25,441 nt of DNA from JAWLGW01 sp964569055 (GCA_964569055.1 CAZMSZ010000067.1:1-25441); one strand, 5' to 3'. Shown: positions 7,511 through 15,075, counted from the stretch's first letter. Translations and numbers: made by a program. Notes: generated by a model from the letters alone, not told the origin.

Positions 7511-8980
7511 CTACGCGCTCGCGCCGACGGCGGCCGGCGTCGGGCGCAGCAGCATGCTCACGAACTCGCACAGCAGCCGCTCGCGCACCGGCGGGGGGAG
7601 CGCGCCCAGCGCGTGGTGGATCGGCGCCATGCGCGCGGGGAGGGCGCCCGGCTCGGCCCCGACCGTGCCGAGCAGCGCGCCGACCGCCTCGGGGCCGAGC
7701 GCCTCGAGGTCGAGCTGACCGAGGGCCGCGAGCGCCTCGGGGGGGAGCGCCGGGGCGGGGGCGGCGCGCACCTCCGCCACGCTCGCGCGCAGGTCGGCGA
7801 GGAGCGCCTCGAGGTGCGGCAGGTTGTTGGGGCCGATCGTGAGGTGCACGCTCGCCGGGCAGCCGCCGATCGGCAGCTGGGGCTGCACGAACCAGCCGCG
7901 CTCGCTCATGAGGTCGGCCACGGCGAACACGTCGAGCTCGTCGGACGCGAACGCGATCAGGCTCATGCCCGGCCGCCCCACGATCCGCAGCTCGGGGATC
8001 GCCTCGACCTCGGCGATCAGCCGGCGCGTGCCCGCGAGCAGCGCGCGCGCGATCTCGGCGTAGCCGGGGTCGCCGAGGTGGTGGAGCACCGCCCAGGCGC
8101 CCGCCAGCGGGCCGCCCGACTTGGTGCTCTGCACGGTCGGGTTGACCACGCCGTAGCCCGTCCAGCGGGCGCAGGCGTAGAGCTGCGCGCGGCGCAGCGC
8201 CTCGTCGGCGTAGAGCACCAGCGAGGCGCCCTTGGGGGCGAAGGCGTACTTGTGGAGGTCGACCGAGATCGAGGTCACCCCCGGCACCGAGAGGTCGAAC
8301 GGCGGGACCTCGGCCCCCGCGCGCGCGAAGTAGGGGAGCAAGAACCCGCCCACGCAGGCGTCGACGTGGAAGGGCACGCCGCGCGCGAGCGCGATCCGGC
8401 CGATCTCCTCGATCGGGTCGATCACGCCGTGGGCGTAGGACGGCGCCGAGGCCACCACCAGCACCGTGTCCGCGGTGATCGCGGCGGCGAGCGCCTCGGG
8501 GTCGGCCGCCAGCGTGACCGGGTCGAGCGCGGTCTGGACCACCTCCAGGCCGAGGTAGTGGGCCGCCTTGTGGAAGGCCGCGTGGGCCGAGAGCGGCAGC
8601 ACGATCGTGGGGCGCGTCACCTCGGGGCGCTGCGCGCGGGCGAGGTCGCGCGCCGCCTTGACGGCCAGCAGGATGCTCTCGGTCCCGCCGCTGGTGAAGC
8701 TGCCCACGGTGTCCGGCCCGCCGCCGAGGTGACGCGCCACCATGGCGACCAGCTCGTTCTCGAGGCGGGGGAGGCTCGGGAACGCGGTCGGGTCGAGCGC
8801 GTTCTCCGAGAGGAACATCATGTAGGCCCGCTTGGCCACCTCCTCCGCCTCGCGCCCGGCGTGGAACACGTAGGCGAACGCGCGGCCGGCGCGCCAGTCG
8901 ACGTCGCGGGCGCGGTAGGACTCGAGGCGCGCGAACAGCGCGTCGGTGGAGAGCGGCTGGGGCAGCGAGGGGGTGGTCAT
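7511..8980 (-). CDS. PLP-dependent group II decarboxylase / sphingosine-1-phosphate lyase-like
   Basis: A 489-residue fold-type I PLP enzyme. TSGGTES (96-102) binds the cofactor phosphate, HVDACVGG (205-212) holds the aspartate facing the pyridine nitrogen, and SVDLHKYAFAPKG carries the Schiff-base lysine K244 in the DLHKY context. The overall order and the KGAS segment resemble sphingosine-1-phosphate lyase and glutamate/DOPA decarboxylases. I cannot choose between an amino-acid decarboxylase and a phospho-sphingoid lyase. The ATG at 8978-8980 is preferred (AGGA 10 nt upstream, standard N-terminus). A longer reading to 9046 would add 22 residues encoded in the tandem-repeat intergenic DNA. 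After the PLP core, a ~90-residue Ala/Pro/Leu-rich C-terminal extension is present. It lies 19 bp before the TSUP permease. Confidence 0.88.
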   Translation of the reverse strand: MTTPSLPQPLSTDALFARLESYRARDVDWRAGRAFAYVFHAGREAEEVAKRAYMMFLSENALDPTAFPSLPRLENELVAMVARHLGGGPDTVGSFTSGGTESILLAVKAARDLARAQRPEVTRPTIVLPLSAHAAFHKAAHYLGLEVVQTALDPVTLAADPEALAAAITADTVLVVASAPSYAHGVIDPIEEIGRIALARGVPFHVDACVGGFLLPYFARAGAEVPPFDLSVPGVTSISVDLHKYAFAPKGASLVLYADEALRRAQLYACARWTGYGVVNPTVQSTKSGGPLAGAWAVLHHLGDPGYAEIARALLAGTRRLIAEVEAIPELRIVGRPGMSLIAFASDELDVFAVADLMSERGWFVQPQLPIGGCPASVHLTIGPNNLPHLEALLADLRASVAEVRAAPAPALPPEALAALGQLDLEALGPEAVGALLGTVGAEPGALPARMAPIHHALGALPPPVRERLLCEFVSMLLRPTPAAVGASA

Positions 8981-9003
8981 GGGCGGAGGGTCCTGGGCGA
9001 AGC

Positions 9004-9063
9004 GGAGGAAGAGGAGGAAACAGGGAATATCAACAGCGAATATCAATGAGGAATGAGGAATGG
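9004..9063. repeat. Short tandem repeats upstream of the decarboxylase gene
   Basis: CAGGGAATATCAA (9021-9033) is followed directly by CAGCGAATATCAA (9034-9046), 12 of 13 identical. Then TGAGGAA occurs twice (9047-9053, 9054-9060), and a GGA-rich tract (9004-9020) precedes them. The stretch is markedly more AT-rich than its surroundings. It resembles degenerate intergenic filler repeats seen in several large environmental genomes. I infer that it is non-coding. Confidence 0.6.
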
Positions 9064-9138
9064 CTGTCGCTCCTGGGGAGCCGCCTTGGCGTGCGAGGGT
9101 CGACCCGACCGGGTTGCGATGTCGCAGGCTCGGGATCG

Positions 9139-9223
9139 AGCGCAGAGAGCGCGAGCGATGCGTTGCTCTTGCTGCTCGAAGCTGCCTTCAGCGCACCTCT
9201 GCGCTCCTTGCGATCTCTGCGCT
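9139..9223. repeat. Imperfect inverted repeat of CGCAGAGA-type units
   Basis: AGCGCAGAGA (9139-9148) is the exact complement of TCTCTGCGCT (9214-9223), with a further six pairs at 9150-9155 with 9207-9212 after one mismatch. That makes 16 paired positions of 17 around a 51-nt loop. The right arm is built from short degenerate units (CTCTGCGCT, CCTTGCGAT, CTCTGCGCT at about 9197-9222). No T-tract follows on either strand, so it is not a simple terminator. It lies about 50 bp after the stop of the Ntn-hydrolase gene. The rest of the 8981-9275 gap shows no gene I can support. Confidence 0.55.
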
Positions 9224-9275
9224 GAGAGTCGCTCGTCCTTGCTGAGTCGAGGGCGTCCTCATACGGCGGGGGCGC

Positions 9276-10994
9276 TCACGGCACCATGACGTCGGCGAAG
9301 GCGAAGTCGACGTGGAGCCGGCGCGCCGCGCGGGCGCGGTAGCGGCGGCCGAGGCCGCGCTGGGCGGCGCGGCGGACCGGCTCGTCGGCCGGGCCGGCCA
9401 GCGCGGCGGTGTAGGCGGCGCGGGCGCCGTCGCGCGCGCCCTCGAGGTCGAGCGCCCGGCCGTGCCACAGGTGGAAGGCGGCCACCCGCTCGGGGTCGGG
9501 GTGGCCGAGCGCGAGGGCGCGCCCGAGCGCCTCGAGCGCGCCGCGCGGGTCCTCGAGGCGCAGGGCGAGCAGGCCGCGCACCGCGTGATACAGCGGCTGC
9601 TCGGGCGCGAGCGCGCAGGCCTCCTCGAGCAGCGCGCGGCTGCGGGCCACGTCGCCTTCGTCGATGTAAGCCAGGTAGGCGCGGCGATAGGCGTCGAACG
9701 CGGCGCGGGCGGGCGCGTCGGGGGCGGCCTGCGGGGTGAGCTCGCCGCGCTCGGGGGCGTGGTCCTCGCGGCCGAGCTCGAACGGGACGAACGTCCCGTG
9801 GCTGGTGGGCGCCTCGCCGGTCCCGACCCACAGCACCCCGTCCTCGGGGCGGAACACCACCGAGCCCACGGTCATGAGCATGGCGATCGCCGCGTGCAGC
9901 CGGCAGCCGCTCTCGCCGGTGTCGCCCAGGATCCCGGCCATGCCCGCCGGGTCGAGCCGGCCGCGCCCCGCCTCGAGCAGCGCGTTGGCCCGCTGGTGGC
10001 GCGCGCGGTTGTGCCGCCAGTACGAGCCGTAGAGTTGCCGCTCGGTCGCGCCGAGCGCCTCGTCGAGGTAGACGTTGGCGTAGCCGAACGTCCCCTCGGC
10101 GCGCAGCCGGCGCGGCGCCTGGCGGCGCGGGTTCTCCTCCCAGCACAGCACCTCGCGCCGGTGCCCGTCGGTCACGAGGTACGTCCAGCAGCCGATCGGG
10201 CGGTGCGCGCGCAGGATCGCCTCGGCGTCGTCGAGCGAGCGCGCGCCCCGCATGATCAGGTCGCCCACCAGGCCGATCGGCGTGCCGCCCAGCGCCGCGC
10301 CGTCCGAGAACATGTGCTGGTGGACCGTGAGCGAGAGGCCCGCCTCGTTCATGGCGGTCACCCCGCCCAGGGGGATCCCGGCCGCCGCGACCGACACGTA
10401 GCGCAGCCCCGCGTCGGGCTGGTGGAACACCACCGCGGCCGTCTTGGGCCAGCAGCCCACGCCGTGGTAATCGAAGTTGCGCGCGTGGAGCAGCGCCCCG
10501 TCCGCGGTGGCCTCGCCCCAGGCGATCGCGCTGGTGCAGCCCAGCCCCATTTGCAGGCGGTGGTCGAGGGCGGCCGGCACGCGCTTGAGCTGCATCAAGC
10601 GGCTCGCGAACCACAGGATCGCGTCGGGCATGGTCGCGCCGGCGAGCACCTGCCGATACGGGAGGTCGGCGCCCTCGGCCAGCCCCCGCAGCGTCTCGGT
10701 GGCGAACTCGGGCAGGGCGCGCGCGACGCGGGTCCCGACCGCGTGGTTGAGGAGCGGCCAGGCCAGCCGGGCGGCCGGCCCGGGCTGCGCGCCGCCGAGC
10801 AGCTTCTCGAGGTAGGTCCGGTAGTAGGGGAGCGGCCCGCGCGCGACCCAGGGGCGCAGCAGCTCGCCGTGCTGGCGGCCCATGGCGCGGTAGCTGCCCT
10901 GCACCTTGAGCACGTGCAGCCCGGCCACCTGCCGGTGCCAGGGGCCGTCGCGGCGGACGCGGGTGGCGGCCACGGAGGGGGCGGTCGCGGTCAT
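9276..10994 (-). CDS. C45-type autoproteolytic acyltransferase/hydrolase (AAT-like Ntn-hydrolase) with C-terminal TPR-like repeats
   Basis: A 572-residue protein. Residues about 25-420 match the acyl-CoA:6-aminopenicillanate acyltransferase-like Ntn fold. LGCTSAIAW places the probable nucleophile at C153, followed by TADGALLHARNFDY (163-176), the conserved Ntn signature, and by GGVTAMNEAGLSLT and SAxG-type strands. Family members self-cleave before the cysteine, then hydrolyse or transfer amide-linked acyl groups. The last ~130 residues (about 430-550) are helical pairs with TPR spacing (ARSRALLEEACALAPEQPLY and following), an uncommon addition. The ATG at 10992-10994 overlaps the TGA of the GntR gene as ATGA, so the two are translationally coupled. 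The substrate is unknown; an N-acyl amino acid, lactone or peptide are options. Confidence 0.82.
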   Translation of the reverse strand: MTATAPSVAATRVRRDGPWHRQVAGLHVLKVQGSYRAMGRQHGELLRPWVARGPLPYYRTYLEKLLGGAQPGPAARLAWPLLNHAVGTRVARALPEFATETLRGLAEGADLPYRQVLAGATMPDAILWFASRLMQLKRVPAALDHRLQMGLGCTSAIAWGEATADGALLHARNFDYHGVGCWPKTAAVVFHQPDAGLRYVSVAAAGIPLGGVTAMNEAGLSLTVHQHMFSDGAALGGTPIGLVGDLIMRGARSLDDAEAILRAHRPIGCWTYLVTDGHRREVLCWEENPRRQAPRRLRAEGTFGYANVYLDEALGATERQLYGSYWRHNRARHQRANALLEAGRGRLDPAGMAGILGDTGESGCRLHAAIAMLMTVGSVVFRPEDGVLWVGTGEAPTSHGTFVPFELGREDHAPERGELTPQAAPDAPARAAFDAYRRAYLAYIDEGDVARSRALLEEACALAPEQPLYHAVRGLLALRLEDPRGALEALGRALALGHPDPERVAAFHLWHGRALDLEGARDGARAAYTAALAGPADEPVRRAAQRGLGRRYRARAARRLHVDFAFADVMVP

Positions 10995-11740
10995 GAAGAC
11001 GCTCCTGCGCGCTCGTCGCGCGCGCTCGGGGAGGGAGCCGGGGCGAGCGCCTCGAGCAGGCGCGGCGTGGCCCAGGCGTGGAAGGCGGCCACCAGCGCGC
11101 GCGCCGCCTCGGGCTCGCGGGCGCGGATCAGCTCGAGCAGCGTCTCCACGCCCTGCAGGTGCGGCTCGCTCGGGCGGCGCACGGCGTGGATCAGCTCGCC
11201 GAGGTCCTCGACCACGCGGCGGTGCCAGTGGATCAGCATCACGTACAGCCGGTTGCCCGTGGCGCGCGCGAGCGTCAGCCCGAACCGGTCGAGCGCGCGC
11301 GAGTAGTCGGCCACGTCGCCGCTCGCCGCGCGCAGCCCCGCGAGGCAGCGCTCGAGCTCGGCGAGGTCGGCGCTCGTGCGGCGCTCGGCCGCGAGCGCGA
11401 CCATGGCCTCGTCGACCCGCGCGCGCAGCTCGAGCAGGTCGGACAGCATGCCCCGATCGATCGGCCCGCCGGCGACGGGCCGCAGCATGGCCCGGATCAC
11501 CTCGGGGCTGAGCGAGGCCAGCGGGTCGAGCACCTCGGTCCCGACCCGCCGCCGCGGACGCACCAGCCGGTGCACCTCGAGCAGCTTGATCGCCTCGCGC
11601 ACGACCCCCCGGTTCACGCCGTACTCGGCCGCGAGCTCGTTCTCGCGCGGCAACAGGTCCCCAGGCGCGAGCTCCCCCGCCACGATCCGGCGGAGCAGGT
11701 CGTCGGCCACGCGGTCGGCCTTGCGATCGGCGCTGCTCAT
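10991..11740 (-). CDS. GntR-family transcriptional regulator, FadR/FCD subfamily
   Basis: A 249-residue DNA-binding regulator. Residues about 7-70 form the GntR winged helix: LLRRIVAGELAPGDLLPREN, ELAAEYGVNRGVVREAIKLL (recognition helix) and the wing VRPRRRVGTEV. Residues about 95-225 are an all-helical FCD effector domain (DLLELRARVDEAMVALAAER onward, then a late helix with RLYVMLIHWHRRVVEDL), which in relatives binds small carboxylates or acyl compounds through a metal site. The ATG at 11738-11740 has no Shine-Dalgarno, and a promoter sits directly before it, suggesting leaderless translation. The gene overlaps the downstream acyltransferase. Two operator-like repeats around the promoter make autoregulation of both genes likely (inference). 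Confidence 0.9.
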   Translation of the reverse strand: MSSADRKADRVADDLLRRIVAGELAPGDLLPRENELAAEYGVNRGVVREAIKLLEVHRLVRPRRRVGTEVLDPLASLSPEVIRAMLRPVAGGPIDRGMLSDLLELRARVDEAMVALAAERRTSADLAELERCLAGLRAASGDVADYSRALDRFGLTLARATGNRLYVMLIHWHRRVVEDLGELIHAVRRPSEPHLQGVETLLELIRAREPEAARALVAAFHAWATPRLLEALAPAPSPSARDERAGASS

Positions 11741-11748
11741 GGGACGGG

Positions 11749-11777
11749 AGAATAAGTCGGACCTTTTTGGCAAGCAA
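11749..11777 (-). promoter_or_regulatory. Putative promoter of the GntR-acyltransferase operon
   Basis: On the minus strand, TTGCTT (11772-11777) and TATTCT (11749-11754) are separated by exactly 17 bp. The -10 ends 8 bp before the ATG at 11740, so transcription would start at or next to the start codon, giving a leaderless or nearly leaderless mRNA. One operator-like repeat lies between the two boxes. Confidence 0.4.
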
Positions 11778-11797
11778 GAACAAAAGTCCGATCTTTT
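11752..11797. promoter_or_regulatory. Twin GntR-type operators, 30 bp apart
   Basis: Two 16-bp sites read, on the minus strand, AAAAGGTCCGACTTAT (11752-11767) and AAAAGATCGGACTTTT (11782-11797); 13 of 16 bases match. The second has flanking arms CAAAAG/CTTTTG (11781-11798), a perfect 6-bp inverted repeat. The first contains GT-N3-AC, the core reported for many FadR-subfamily operators, and the second a one-base variant. The 30-bp offset is close to three helical turns, so two dimers would sit on the same DNA face and cover the promoter. Confidence 0.55.
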
Positions 11798-11829
11798 GTA
11801 ACTGGCGTTCGGCCAGGAGGTTGTCGCTA

Positions 11830-11871
11830 CCCTGGGCAGGGAGCCAGGCGATCGTCCCTGCCTGGCTAGGG
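11830..11871. other. Two mutually exclusive hairpins in the divergent intergenic region
   Basis: GGCAGGGA (11835-11842) pairs perfectly with TCCCTGCC (11855-11862). AGCCAGG (11842-11848) pairs perfectly with CCTGGCT (11861-11867), extended by CCCT/AGGG (11830-11833 with 11868-11871). The two folds share bases and cannot coexist. If transcribed toward the plus-strand membrane-protein gene, this would lie in its leader. Confidence 0.35.
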
Positions 11872-11995
11872 AGCGGGTTCGTTGCACGGACGGGCTCGCA
11901 TGGGTCGCGCGCCCTGGGGAATGACACGCATTTCGGGGACAAGCTGCGAGCGCGAAGCGAGTTACGCCGGCGCGCCGGCTGCTCTTGGGTCGGCC

Positions 11996-12709
11996 ATGCA
12001 CATTCTCCTGGGCGCCCTGGTGGGCGGCACGCTCTCGCTCATGACCGTGGCCGTGGTCGCGCTGGTGACCGGGAGCCGGCCCGGCTGGAAGGCCGTCGCC
12101 CTGGCCGTCTTGGGCGGCGCCGTCGCCGGCGCGGTGACCTCGGCCACGCTGGGCGCCTCGAGCATCGTGGGGGTCGGCACCGCGCGGCAGGTGGTGGCGT
12201 TCGCCGCGGGCGGCGCGGCGGGCGGGGCGGCCGAGCAGGTGACCGACAACGCGATCGAGGGCCGCCCGCTCCAGCAGGGCGTCGTGCGCGCCACGGCGGC
12301 CGGCGCCGGGACCGGCCTCGCCTCGCTCGGCGCCATGCGCGTGACGCGCTACGCCCTCGGCCGCCTGAGCCCGATCGTCAGCGAGCGCGCGGCGCGGCTG
12401 GTGAGCCGCTTCCGCGGCGCCCCACGCAGCGAGCCCACCCTGGTCGGACGGATCCTCTCCGCCCCAGCCCCGGGCACCGGCGGCAGCTTCGTGCGCGCGC
12501 TCGACGAACCCGAGCCGAAGCCGGTCGAGCCCGCGCCCGACGACGGCCAAGGCCTCCCGCTCCCGCCGCGCACGGGCTTCGCCCAACACGACGCGAGCGC
12601 GGCGGCGGACTGCGCGCCCGCGCTCGCCTGCGAGCCCGACGACGAGCCGGCCGCGCAGCGGCCTGCCGCCCCGCCCCGGCAGGGCATGGTCGGCTCGCTC
12701 GAGTTTTGA
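11996..12709 (+). CDS. Gly/Ala-rich membrane protein resembling the pre-toxin region of polymorphic toxins
   Basis: A 237-residue protein I cannot place in a named family. The ATG at 11996 is preferred because it opens directly on a hydrophobic segment (HILLGALVGGTLSLMTVAVV); upstream in-frame starts would add a polar stretch that does not look coded. Two or three small-residue-rich membrane segments fill residues 3-25, 30-60 and about 68-85. They are followed by AAEQVTDNAIEGRPLQQGV and ATAAGAGTGLASLG. That G-rich, 'Q..x-N..-G-x5-GV' pattern resembles the hydrophobic stretch before the toxin domain in Rhs and other polymorphic toxins. The tail (about 150-237) is Pro/Glu/Arg-rich and disordered-looking, and no toxin domain follows. 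No Shine-Dalgarno is evident. It faces the secreted-paralogue operon with an 11-bp gap between stops. Confidence 0.6.
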   Translation: MHILLGALVGGTLSLMTVAVVALVTGSRPGWKAVALAVLGGAVAGAVTSATLGASSIVGVGTARQVVAFAAGGAAGGAAEQVTDNAIEGRPLQQGVVRATAAGAGTGLASLGAMRVTRYALGRLSPIVSERAARLVSRFRGAPRSEPTLVGRILSAPAPGTGGSFVRALDEPEPKPVEPAPDDGQGLPLPPRTGFAQHDASAAADCAPALACEPDDEPAAQRPAAPPRQGMVGSLEF

Positions 12710-12720
12710 GCGAAGCCCTC

Positions 12721-13839
12721 TCAGTGCGGGAAGTGAGTGATCACCCACCCCTCGCCCGTCCGCACCAGCTCGATCGGGTGGCCCAGGCCCGGCACCACCG
12801 CGATCGCCTCGTCGTCCTGCGCGTGGATCGACGCGCCCTGCAGCGCCACCTCGACCTCGCCCGCGGCGAGGCGCGCCGGCGCGCCCGCGAGCTGCGCCTT
12901 GAGCAGCTCGGCCAGCCAGGCGGGGCCCCCGCTGAACGGCCCGATCTCGGCCTCGAGCCGCCGCTCCGCCGCGGCCCAGTCGACGACCTCGTCCAGCGCG
13001 TCCACCGGCTCGAGCTTCGCGGCGACCCGCAGCCAGCGACGCACCGCCTCGCGCGGGCTCGGCGCGCCACGCGCCTGCGGGAGCGCGGGCACGGGCTCGG
13101 CGGGGGGCGCCTGCGAGGCGGGGATCAGCCGCAGGGGTGAGCTCGGCACCACGATCTCGAGCGGAGCCCCCGCCGGGTCGAGCGCGATCGCGCTCCGCTC
13201 GCGGCCGAACGCCAGGGTGACCACCCGGGCCGCGGCGCCGCGCGCCTCGTCGGCCGCGACGACCACCTCGAGCGGCGTGGCGCTCACGCCCGCGGCCGTG
13301 AGCACCACCCCGCTGAGCGTGAGGCGGCTTCCGGCCGGAGCGCCGGCGAGCGCGCGCGCCAGCAGCAGCCGACAGGCGAACGGCCCGTAGTCGGGGCCGC
13401 TCGCCGGCGCGCGCGCCGTCCCCGCCACCCAGGCGTCGCCCTCGAGCGCGCGGGTCGAGCTGACGACCTCGGCCACGCCCTCGCGCCAGGTGACCTCGCG
13501 CCGCTCCACCTCGAGCGCGGCCAGCCGCTCGTCGAGGAGGGCGCGCTCGCTCACCACCCGCAGGACGCCGCCCAGGCGCAGCTCGGAGGAGAACCGCGCG
13601 GTGTAGCGCGCCGCCCCGGGGCCGCGCTCCAGCGTGACCGCCAGCTCGCCCAGGCTGCGCTCGCGCAGCCGATACACGAAGCGGGTGGTCCCGAGCAGGG
13701 TCGGCGCGGCCGCGCGCAGACGCGCCGCGAGGTCGAGCGCGGCCGGCTCCTGCCCGGCGCTCGGCGCGCCGAGCACGACGAGCGTCAGGACGGCCGCGAG
13801 CGGCGTCCGCCTCAGCGGGGGAAGTGCGTGATCCTCCAC
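12721..13839 (-). CDS. Exported protein of unknown function, paralogue of the upstream gene
   Basis: A 372-residue protein with a Sec-type signal sequence (about 10-29, ending near PSAGQEP). It is a diverged copy of the gene just upstream: both share LLGTTRF near residue 50, a GE-x-V-x-ER strand, LLDE-x-LA, a KLxPVDALDxVxDW block before the C-terminal domain, and the ending W-I-THFP plus one residue. The C-terminal ~110 residues (from about SPREAVRRWLRVAAKLEP) have the helix-then-sheet order and terminal 'GxWxITHFP' of NTF2-like domains (inference). The start is GTG at 13837-13839, 28 bp inside the preceding gene, implying coupled translation. No better start precedes the signal peptide. No enzyme motif is visible; a periplasmic binding role is possible. 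Confidence 0.75.
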   Translation of the reverse strand: MEDHALPPLRRTPLAAVLTLVVLGAPSAGQEPAALDLAARLRAAAPTLLGTTRFVYRLRERSLGELAVTLERGPGAARYTARFSSELRLGGVLRVVSERALLDERLAALEVERREVTWREGVAEVVSSTRALEGDAWVAGTARAPASGPDYGPFACRLLLARALAGAPAGSRLTLSGVVLTAAGVSATPLEVVVAADEARGAAARVVTLAFGRERSAIALDPAGAPLEIVVPSSPLRLIPASQAPPAEPVPALPQARGAPSPREAVRRWLRVAAKLEPVDALDEVVDWAAAERRLEAEIGPFSGGPAWLAELLKAQLAGAPARLAAGEVEVALQGASIHAQDDEAIAVVPGLGHPIELVRTGEGWVITHFPH

Positions 13840-15023
13840 GTCCCGCCCGCGCGCCGGAGGAGGTAGGGGTCGCCCTCGACGCCGGGCGAGCGGACCTCGG
13901 CCGTGTCGCCCTGCACGCTGACCTCGAGCAGCGCCGCGGTCAGCTCGATCATCTCCTGCGTCACCAGCGGGGGCTGGTGGGTGTAGTCCTCCTTCATGGC
14001 CTCCACGAACGGGCCCTGGGTCAGCCCGGAGTCGGCGCCCAGCTCCTGGTAGATCGCGCCCCAGTCGAACACGCCGTCGAGCGCGTCCACCGGCTTCAGC
14101 TTGCCGAGCACCTCGAGGTAGGTGACCACGGCCGCGTGCGGACCGAGCTGCTCGGCGGGCCGCGGCGGACGCGGCAGGTCGGCGGCCACCTCCTCGGCGG
14201 TGCCCGCGATCAGCCGCACGGGCGCGTTCGTCCCGCCGAACTCGATCAGCTCGCGATCGGCGGTGACGGTCGCCGAGAGCGGCTCCTTGCCGTCGCGCTC
14301 CACGTGGATCACGTGGGCCTGCACCCCCTTGCCGCGGTGCTGCACCTCGGCCGCCGGCTCGACCCGGAGCACCAGCCTGCGGCGCTCACCCGCCAGCTCC
14401 CCCGGCGCCGGCGAGCCGTCGGCCGGCGGCTCGCCCTCGTCCGCCAGCGTGAAGTGCACGCCCCCGAGCTCGTAGCTCCCCGGCCGCGACAGGTCGAGCT
14501 TGCGCACCAACAGGAGCATGACGGTCATGTCCCAGTGGTTGGGGCCGGCCGCCGCGAGCCGCCCCGCGCTCTGCTGCCCGTCGATCGTCTGCTCGGCCAC
14601 CCACTCCGTGCCCTCGCGCCGGAGCGTGCGCGCGGTCTGGTGGCGGAACTCGCCCTCCTCCTCGGAGTCCTCGTAGCTGGCGCTCACCAGCGCGAGCTTC
14701 TCGTCGAGCAGCACCTCCTCGTGGAGTCGGCTGCGGATGGGCCCGAACGCCATGGAGATCGAGGTCGTCGCCTTGTAGACCGCCCCGCTCCCGGCCGGCG
14801 CGCGCTCGACCTTCAGGGTGGCCTCGCCGACCTGCTTGAAGCCCTGGTAGTAGTAGCCGAAGCGCGTCGTGCCGAGCAGCGCCTCGTCGCACCCCGAGAG
14901 CGCGCCGAGCAGCGCCTGACCCCGAGCCTTGGGATCGGGCTGCTCGCCGCCCTCCTGCCCCGCCGCCGACCCCGCCGCCGCCACGCTCAGCGCGAGCGCC
15001 AACAGCCCCACGATCCGCCGCAT
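13812..15023 (-). CDS. Exported protein of unknown function (first of a paralogous pair)
   Basis: A 403-residue protein with a clear signal peptide (MRRIVGLLALALSVAAAGSA, cleavage near AAGQEG). The mature part begins with an acidic linker and then a beta-rich N-terminal domain (LLGTTRFGYYYQGF, then LKVERAPAG) and an NTF2-like C-terminal domain (from about AVVTYLEVLGKLKP to WRITHFPR). It is longer than its paralogue mainly through an acidic insertion with EDSEEEGEF. A tandem duplication followed by divergence explains the pair. The ATG at 15021-15023 follows a GAGGA ribosome site, and a TATAGT box lies 47 bp upstream. The two products probably form a complex or share a ligand in the periplasm (inference). 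Confidence 0.78.
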   Translation of the reverse strand: MRRIVGLLALALSVAAAGSAAGQEGGEQPDPKARGQALLGALSGCDEALLGTTRFGYYYQGFKQVGEATLKVERAPAGSGAVYKATTSISMAFGPIRSRLHEEVLLDEKLALVSASYEDSEEEGEFRHQTARTLRREGTEWVAEQTIDGQQSAGRLAAAGPNHWDMTVMLLLVRKLDLSRPGSYELGGVHFTLADEGEPPADGSPAPGELAGERRRLVLRVEPAAEVQHRGKGVQAHVIHVERDGKEPLSATVTADRELIEFGGTNAPVRLIAGTAEEVAADLPRPPRPAEQLGPHAAVVTYLEVLGKLKPVDALDGVFDWGAIYQELGADSGLTQGPFVEAMKEDYTHQPPLVTQEMIELTAALLEVSVQGDTAEVRSPGVEGDPYLLRRAGGTWRITHFPR

Positions 15024-15069
15024 GCGTCCTCGTCTCTTGCGGGCGCGCGGCCCGCGCTGGGAGGCCGGG

Positions 15070-15075
15070 ACTATA
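15070..15075 (-). promoter_or_regulatory. Putative -10 box (TATAGT) for the secreted-paralogue operon
   Basis: The minus strand reads CTCGGCTATAGTCCCGG, a 5/6 -10 match in an otherwise nearly AT-free stretch. No -35 is apparent. The ATG is 47 bp downstream, giving a leader of about 40 nt that includes the ribosome site. Confidence 0.4.

Noticed and set aside
8981..9046. 22-residue N-terminal extension of the decarboxylase
   Set aside because: It would be encoded within the tandem-repeat intergenic DNA; the internal ATG with an upstream AGGA gives the normal family N-terminus.
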